NCBI GenBank assembly: GCA_009773665.1 | Contig: WSYE01000010.1 | Coordinates: 62,001-126,000, forward strand | DNA: 64,000 nt | Reading direction: 5' to 3' | DNA from: Desulfovibrionaceae bacterium | GTDB lineage: Bacteria > Desulfobacterota > Desulfovibrionia > Desulfovibrionales > Desulfovibrionaceae | Shown: positions 59,246 to 64,000 of the stretch, piece by piece | Layout of the letters: each line of letters starts with the position of its first letter | How positions within the stretch are numbered: position 1 is the stretch's first letter | Notes under the pieces: generated by a model | Told to the model about the DNA's origin: nothing | Database searches by the model: none | The model's input: the letters and a program-made list of their open reading frames with translations, nothing else | Made by a program: the position numbers and the translations under genes

Positions 59246-60084
59246 TAGAGCACCACCTCCTTGTGCCGCGCGGAGTGGCACTGAACGTTCACGGCCAGGG
59301 GCAGGCTGGCCAGGTGGCAGGGGGCCACCAGGATCTTCACGCCCAGGCAGGTGGTTTTGCCGCCCAGGCCCATGGGGCCGATGTTCAGCTTGTTGATGGA
59401 CTCGAGCACTTCGGCCTCAAGCTTGGCGACTTCGGGATCGGGGTGGGTGTCGTCGATGTCGCGCAGCAGGGCCTTCTTGGAGTTGATGGCCGCCAGCTCG
59501 AAGTTTCCGCCGATGCCGATGCCCACCAGGACGGGCGGGCAGGGGTTGGGGCCTGCCTCGGCCACGCGGTTGATGATGAACTCGCGCAGCCCCTTCCACC
59601 CGGCAGCCGGGGGGAACATCATGACGCGGCTCATGTTCTCGGAGCCGCCGCCCTTGGCCATCATCCAGATCTTCAGCTTGTCGCCGGGGACGATGTCGAA
59701 GTGGATGATCGCGGGACCGTTGTCCCCGGTGTTCTTACGGGTGAAGGGATCGCAGGAGGATTTGCGCAGGTAGCCTTCCTTGTAGCCCTTGATCATGCCC
59801 TCGTTGATGGCCTGGCGCAGGCTCATGCCGTCCACGTGGGCGTCCTCGCCCATTTCCACGAAGAACACGGCGAGGCCGCAGTCCTGGCAGAGGGGCAGAC
59901 CGGTGTCCTTGGACAGTTCGGCGTTCTCGATGAGCTGGCGGAAAATCTCCTTGGCGGCGGGATTTTCCTCGGCCGCGAGGCGCTCCTTGAACGTCCTCAT
60001 GACGTCCTCGGGCAGTTCCCGGTTGGCCGCGATGCACATCTCGGCCACCTTGTCGATGATCGTCTGTGCTTGAATCGTACGCAT
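59245..60084 (-). CDS. class I fumarate hydratase, alpha subunit (N-terminal domain)
   Basis: 279 residues from ATG 60084. The block GLPLCQDCGLAVFFVEMGEDAH and the conserved cysteines in PNPCPPVLVGIGIGG and GLGGKTTCLGV-like region bind the catalytic [4Fe-4S] cluster. The long frame to 60210 is not supported. It is downstream of frdB (228-base gap with repeats and a terminator-like hairpin) and upstream of the beta subunit, all on one strand. Confidence 0.93.
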   Translation of the reverse strand: MRTIQAQTIIDKVAEMCIAANRELPEDVMRTFKERLAAEENPAAKEIFRQLIENAELSKDTGLPLCQDCGLAVFFVEMGEDAHVDGMSLRQAINEGMIKGYKEGYLRKSSCDPFTRKNTGDNGPAIIHFDIVPGDKLKIWMMAKGGGSENMSRVMMFPPAAGWKGLREFIINRVAEAGPNPCPPVLVGIGIGGNFELAAINSKKALLRDIDDTHPDPEVAKLEAEVLESINKLNIGPMGLGGKTTCLGVKILVAPCHLASLPLAVNVQCHSARHKEVVL

Positions 60085-60268
60085 CGCATCTCCCTTTTGG
60101 AGGCCGGGGCGGGGGTGTTCCCCCGCGCCCCGTCCGGGGACTTCTCCCCGCCGTGCTGGGGGTGGTGTGTTCTCCCCCAGGCCCCCGTGGTTCATGGCTT
60201 CGTGACTCAACAGTGGCAGTGGTGAGGCCGGCGAAGCACAGTGATTTCCCTCAAAAGAGGCCCGGTGA

Positions 60269-60292
60269 AGGCCCTGCCCACGTGCAGGGCCT
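60269..60292. terminator. hairpin after frdB
   Basis: AGGCCCTGC (60269-60277) pairs with GCAGGGCCT (60284-60292), loop six. On the minus strand it is followed by GGGCCTCTTTTG. It lies 21 bases beyond the frdB stop, so it may reduce read-through into fumarase. Confidence 0.65.
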
Positions 60293-60313
60293 CCCCGACA
60301 GATCTCTTCAGTT

Positions 60314-61075
60314 CTACAGCTTGATGTCCTGCTTCAGGAAACTGGGCAGGATGTTGTTGACGGCGGCGAAGGCCATCTTCTTGCGCAGCTTGCCCAGAAC
60401 GTCCTGCAGGGGCAGGTACTTGGGACAGACGTCCTGACAGGCCAGAAGGCCCATGCACCCGAAGATGCCCTCGTCGGTGCCGATCAGGTCGAAGTACTCC
60501 TTCTCGGTGCGTTCGTCGCGCGGGTCCAGGATGAAGCGGGCCACGCGGTTTAGCGTGGTGGCTCCCAGGAAGTCCTCGCGCATGAGCGCCGTGCCGCATG
60601 CGGCCACGCAGCAGCCGCATTCCACACAGCGGTCCAGCTCGTAGATGGCTTCGGCCACGTCGTTGTCCATGCGCTCTTCGATGGCGTTGGGGTCGAAGAC
60701 CTTCTTGGTGTGGCACCAGGATTCGATCTTCTTGTACATGGCCCGGAACCAGGTTCCGGTGTCCACGGACAGGTCGCCCACCAGCTTGAAGATCGGCAGC
60801 GGCATGAGGGTGATCTCTTCCGGCAGGTCCTTGGTCTTGGTGTGGCAGGCCAGACCGGGGCGACCGTTGATCACCATGGCGCACGCGCCGCAGATGCCCG
60901 CGCGGCAGCAGAAGTCGAACTGGAGCGAGGGGTCCTGCTCTTCACGCAGTCGGTTCAGCACGATGAACAGGGTCATGGACTCTGTTTCATCAATGGAGAA
61001 GCTCTGCATATGCGGGACCGACGCAGGGTCCTGCGGGTTGTAGCGGAATATGTTGAATTTCAGCATTCTGGCCAT
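60314..61075 (-). CDS. frdB: fumarate reductase iron-sulfur subunit
   Basis: 253 residues. [2Fe-2S] ligands in CCRAGICGACAMVING; [4Fe-4S] and [3Fe-4S] ligands in CVECGCCVAACGTALM, and CQDVCPKYLPLQ. This three-cluster wire connects FrdC haems and FrdA flavin. Start at ATG 61075. It follows frdA by 18 bases. Confidence 0.94.
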   Translation of the reverse strand: MARMLKFNIFRYNPQDPASVPHMQSFSIDETESMTLFIVLNRLREEQDPSLQFDFCCRAGICGACAMVINGRPGLACHTKTKDLPEEITLMPLPIFKLVGDLSVDTGTWFRAMYKKIESWCHTKKVFDPNAIEERMDNDVAEAIYELDRCVECGCCVAACGTALMREDFLGATTLNRVARFILDPRDERTEKEYFDLIGTDEGIFGCMGLLACQDVCPKYLPLQDVLGKLRKKMAFAAVNNILPSFLKQDIKL

Positions 61076-61093
61076 TGTACTCTCCTCGCTTCC

Positions 61094-62953
61094 TTAGGCC
61101 TTGGCGCCTTTGGGCGTTGCCGTGGGCGGGTTGTCCATGGGGATGATCTTGCCGCCGCCGTAGCCGCGCTCTCCGGGAGGAATCTCGAACACTTTGGTGG
61201 CGGGTTCGTAGCTCAGCGTGGGGAGATCGTCCGTGGAATTGGCCCAGGTGGCCAGGGTGCGGTTCAGCCAGTCGCGGTCGTTGCGCTCGGGGAAGTCCTC
61301 GCGGGTGTGCGCGCCGCGCGACTCGGTGCGCTGGAGCGCGCCGTAGCACACGCACTGCGCAAGCTTGACCATGCCCTCGATCTTGAGGGCCAGGGACAGC
61401 TCGCCGTTGGCGCCCAGGCCGTTGGACCTAAGGCCCACCTTGCGGGCGCGGTGCAGGATCTCGGTGAGCTTGGTGACGCTCTCGGCCAGGTCCGTTCCGT
61501 TACGGAAGATGCCAGCGCCCTTCATGATGGTGTCGAACATGGCGTTGCGCACCGCGTAGACGTTCTCGCGACCGTTGGACCCGGAGATAAGGGCCTTGAT
61601 GCGCTCCTCCTGCTTCTGCTGGGCCGCGCGGATGGCCTCGGTCTTGAAGATGGTGTCGGTTCCGGCCAGGAACTCGACCACCTTGCCGCCGACCCACATG
61701 CCCGCCACGATGGTCTCGGCCAGGGAGTTGCCGCCCAGGCGGTTGAAGCCGTGCATGTCCCAGCAGGCGGCTTCGCCAGCGGAGAACAGGCCCTTCAGGC
61801 CGTAGGCCGCGCCGTCCTTGTTGGTGCGCACGCCGCCCATGGAGTAGTGCTGGGTGGGGCGCACGGGGATGAGCTGGTGTACGGGGTCCACGCCCAGGAA
61901 GGACTCGCAGATCTCCTGCACTTCGCGCAGCTTAGTGGAGATGTGCTTCTCGCCCAGATGGCGGATGTCCAGCCAGAGGTGGTCTCCGTAGGAGCCCTTG
62001 ACGCCAAGGCCCTTACGGATGTGCTCGGTCATGCGGCGGCTCACCACGTCGCGCGAGGCAAGCTCGGCCTTTTCGGGCTCGTAGTCCGGCATGAAGCGGT
62101 ACTGGTTCACGTCCAGGAGCGTTCCACCGTCGCCTCGGCAGCCTTCGGTGACCAGGATGTCCGTGGGCACGATGCCGGTGGGGTGGAACTGGACGGCCTC
62201 GGGGTTGCCGAAGGGCACTACGCCGGTGTCCAGGCCGATGATCATGCCGCCGCCGTCGCAGATGACCGCGTTGGTGGACTCGCGGTAGATGCGTCCGTAG
62301 CCGCCGGTGGCGATCAGCGTGGCGCGCGACAGGTAGGCGCGCAGTTCGCCGGTCTTCAGGCAGCGCACGATGGCGCCCATGCAGGTGTCGCCGTCGTGGA
62401 TCAGGGCGATGGCCTCGGTCTTGTCGTGCACCTCGACGCCCATCTGGGCGGCGCGGTTGTCCAGAGTGTAGAGCACGGCGTGGCCGGTGCCGTCAGACGT
62501 ATAGCAGGTGCGCCACTTGGCGGTGCCGCCGAAGCTGCGCGAGTGGATCAGACCCTCGTTCTCGGGCTTCTCAAAGGCGGTGAAAGGCTTGCCGCCCTTG
62601 TAGTAGGTTGCCTCGCCGGGAACCACGCGGTTCCAGGGCACGCCCCAGAAAGCCATCTGGCGCATGGCGATGGGGGCGGTGTCCGCGAAGATGCGGGAGC
62701 ATTCCTGGTCCGCGCCCCAGTCGGAGCCCTTCACGGTGTCGGAGAAGTGGACGTCCGGGGAGTCGCCCTCGCCCATGGCCGAGTTGCCCAGTGCCGCCTG
62801 CATGCCGCCCTGTGCGGCGGAGGAGTGGGAGCGCCTGGCCGGAACCAGCGACAGACAGATGACCGAAAATCCGTTTTCCGCAGCCTCGATGGCCACGCGC
62901 TCGCCGGCAAGACCGGCGCCGATGCACAACAGGTCGGTTTGAATGATTTGCAT
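61094..62953 (-). CDS. frdA: fumarate reductase flavoprotein subunit
   Basis: 619 residues from ATG 62953. FAD-binding CIGAGLAGERVAIEAAENG, the covalent-flavin histidine in SHSSAAQGGMQAALG, substrate-site segments EVHDKTEAIAL, ALRGD-like TEGCRGDGGTLLD and HPTGIVPTD are all present. It reduces fumarate or oxidises succinate. Downstream of frdC by 10 bases. The C-A-B order is that of Wolinella-type diheme fumarate reductases. Confidence 0.95.
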   Translation of the reverse strand: MQIIQTDLLCIGAGLAGERVAIEAAENGFSVICLSLVPARRSHSSAAQGGMQAALGNSAMGEGDSPDVHFSDTVKGSDWGADQECSRIFADTAPIAMRQMAFWGVPWNRVVPGEATYYKGGKPFTAFEKPENEGLIHSRSFGGTAKWRTCYTSDGTGHAVLYTLDNRAAQMGVEVHDKTEAIALIHDGDTCMGAIVRCLKTGELRAYLSRATLIATGGYGRIYRESTNAVICDGGGMIIGLDTGVVPFGNPEAVQFHPTGIVPTDILVTEGCRGDGGTLLDVNQYRFMPDYEPEKAELASRDVVSRRMTEHIRKGLGVKGSYGDHLWLDIRHLGEKHISTKLREVQEICESFLGVDPVHQLIPVRPTQHYSMGGVRTNKDGAAYGLKGLFSAGEAACWDMHGFNRLGGNSLAETIVAGMWVGGKVVEFLAGTDTIFKTEAIRAAQQKQEERIKALISGSNGRENVYAVRNAMFDTIMKGAGIFRNGTDLAESVTKLTEILHRARKVGLRSNGLGANGELSLALKIEGMVKLAQCVCYGALQRTESRGAHTREDFPERNDRDWLNRTLATWANSTDDLPTLSYEPATKVFEIPPGERGYGGGKIIPMDNPPTATPKGAKA

Positions 62954-62963
62954 GGCGTTATCC

Positions 62964-63623
62964 TTATTTGGTGGCGAGGAACCAGAAGCGCAGCAAAGTG
63001 ACCACGCCAATGCCAATCATGATAGCCGTGAGCAGGTTCTCCTTCTTCTTGAAGCCGAACCGTCCCTTGCTGTCGATGACGCCCCATTTGATCATGATGC
63101 GGTAGAAGCCGATGCCGACGTGCAGCTCCACCATGGGCAGCAGCACCAGGTAGAAGAGCATCCACCAGCCGCCCTGGATGCGGGCTGCGGACTTTGCGGC
63201 GGTGATGGGCAGGTCGGTGAGGACCACCCACATGTGGATGGAGCCCATGATCAGGATGATCATGGCCGTGACGGCCTGAACCACCCACAGCCAAGTGTCG
63301 GCGTGGCGCATGCGCTTGGCGTTTTGCAGCATGAGCCCCTGTTCCTTGGAGGCGAAGGGGATCTTGCGCGCGGCCAGCACGAAGTGGGTGAGGAAGATGG
63401 CGAAGATCGCCGGACCGCCCAGCTGGGCCATGCCGGTGGCCTCGAAGAAGTGGCCGATGGCGTTCATGACGCCGGGGCCGATGATGACGCTGGAAACCAG
63501 GAACAGGTGCGCCCACATGAACATGATCAGGAAAGCGCCGGACAGCATCTGGCACCAGTCCAGATAGGCCGAGCACTTGCAGCTGGTCATGGGTTTGTGG
63601 GTGGCGATGGACGGGATCGACAT
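62964..63623 (-). CDS. frdC: fumarate reductase cytochrome b subunit (diheme type)
   Basis: 219 residues with five predicted helices and several membrane histidines (SIATHKPMTSCK at the start, MWAHLFLVSS, MRHADTWLWVVQ, GSIHMWVVL, HVGIGFYR). This matches the Wolinella-type FrdC binding two b haems and menaquinol. It anchors FrdAB on the inner side of the cytoplasmic membrane. First gene of frdCAB; the carrier gene lies 87 bases upstream. Confidence 0.93.
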   Translation of the reverse strand: MSIPSIATHKPMTSCKCSAYLDWCQMLSGAFLIMFMWAHLFLVSSVIIGPGVMNAIGHFFEATGMAQLGGPAIFAIFLTHFVLAARKIPFASKEQGLMLQNAKRMRHADTWLWVVQAVTAMIILIMGSIHMWVVLTDLPITAAKSAARIQGGWWMLFYLVLLPMVELHVGIGFYRIMIKWGVIDSKGRFGFKKKENLLTAIMIGIGVVTLLRFWFLATK

Positions 63624-63710
63624 TACATCCTCCGGGTCTGTGTGGAACTGTCCGTCAGAGCGGGACGGGCGTGGTTGGTCCGCCCGCCGCCGCTGTAGTC
63701 GGTTTTGTAC

Positions 63711-64000
63711 TTATGCCTTGTCCGTGGGGCAGGAGCCGTTGGTCACGGACTTGCCTTCGGCCAGCATCTCTTCGGGGTCGTCGGCGAAGTCGCCGGAGAG
63801 GTCACCTGCCAGCACGCACTGGAGCTTGCGCTCGTCCAATGCGCCTTCCCACTTGGCGATCACCAGGGTGGCCACGCCGTTGCCGATCAGGTTGGTGATG
63901 GCGCGGGCTTCGGACATGAAACGGTCAACGCCCAGCAGCAGCGTCAGCGAGGCCAGCGGGATGGAACCCACGGAGCCCAGCGTGGCGGCCAGGGTGATGA
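63711..64000 (-). CDS. dicarboxylate/cation symporter, DctA-like (only C-terminus in window)
   Basis: Only the last 96 or so residues are inside; the frame runs off the right edge. [47 protein letters not shown], read in parts, is the conserved C-terminal region of the DAACS family (DctA, GltP), with the D-x3-S-x2-R/T-N cation and substrate motifs. It would import fumarate, malate or succinate, fitting the fumarate reductase and fumarase genes that follow on the same strand. An acidic tail of about 40 residues ([13 protein letters not shown]) ends the protein. Confidence 0.85.
   Translation of the reverse strand, partial: ITLAATLGSVGSIPLASLTLLLGVDRFMSEARAITNLIGNGVATLVIAKWEGALDERKLQCVLAGDLSGDFADDPEEMLAEGKSVTNGSCPTDKA

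Noticed and set aside
60710-63001. 763-residue plus-strand frame
   Set aside because: Antisense shadow of frdA/frdB; composition Gly/Ala/Val/His-rich.

Overview
The window is a 64 kb stretch of GC-rich bacterial chromosome with tightly packed operons and no rRNA, tRNA, CRISPR array or intact insertion sequence that I could see. Gene content points to a strictly anaerobic, Gram-negative sulfate-reducer-like deltaproteobacterium of the Desulfovibrionaceae type. The evidence is a FlxABCD-HdrABC oxidoreductase operon, NfnAB, a Wolinella-type FrdCAB, the futalosine menaquinone pathway, a Desulfovibrio-type outer-membrane porin, DUF1571 and TIGR04211-type envelope proteins, and an in-frame UGA read as selenocysteine in a peroxiredoxin. 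The genus is an inference; no species is claimed.

Layout. 1-2.4 kb: truncated HD-GYP protein and a broken DUF1571 gene. 2.6-7.3 kb: an Mla-type lipid transport operon (permease, ATPase, MCE protein, lipoprotein) diverging from a response regulator with a STAS-like tail. 7.3-10.5 kb: envelope redox cassette (thioredoxin-like protein, GAF/rhodanese-like membrane protein, MauE/DoxX-like protein, lipoprotein). 10.7-19.3 kb: acyltransferase, then a five-gene operon of two paralogous MFS transporters around an HD phosphohydrolase, a very large PEP/pyruvate-binding-type protein and chromate transporter ChrA. 19.3-21.4 kb: repeat-rich gap, DUF2148 ferredoxin-like protein, ChrB. 21.4-28.7 kb: porin, the mqnACDE genes with a TetR regulator, two membrane or unknown proteins. 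28.9-34 kb: selenocysteine peroxiredoxin, SH3-anchor protein, modB-modC with a 52-residue membrane peptide in front, GAF-SpoIIE phosphatase. 34-42.6 kb: autotransporter carrying a tyrosine phosphatase, RNA uracil methyltransferase, SPOR protein, M1 peptidase, trypsin-like lipoprotein. 42.7-46.1 kb: three genes with a phage-structural look and no other phage genes. 46.3-48.3 kb: a chemoreceptor.

48.8-64 kb is a continuous energy-metabolism block on the minus strand. In transcription order it runs C4-dicarboxylate carrier (cut by the window), frdCAB, two-subunit fumarase, nfnAB, hdrCBA, flxDCBA. Together these would import C4 acids, interconvert fumarate, malate and succinate with the menaquinone pool supplied by the mqn genes, and balance NAD(H), NADP(H), ferredoxin and thiol/disulfide carriers by flavin bifurcation.

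The most noteworthy signals are: the Sec-peroxiredoxin; a family of five hairpin repeats with compensated stems, a shared GAGAACCA flank and an orientation tied to gene 3' ends; a palindrome filling the 25-bp gap between tetR and mqnD; the small phage-like island; the phosphatase-autotransporter fusion; and the unusual MFS-HD-MFS-PEP-ChrA operon.
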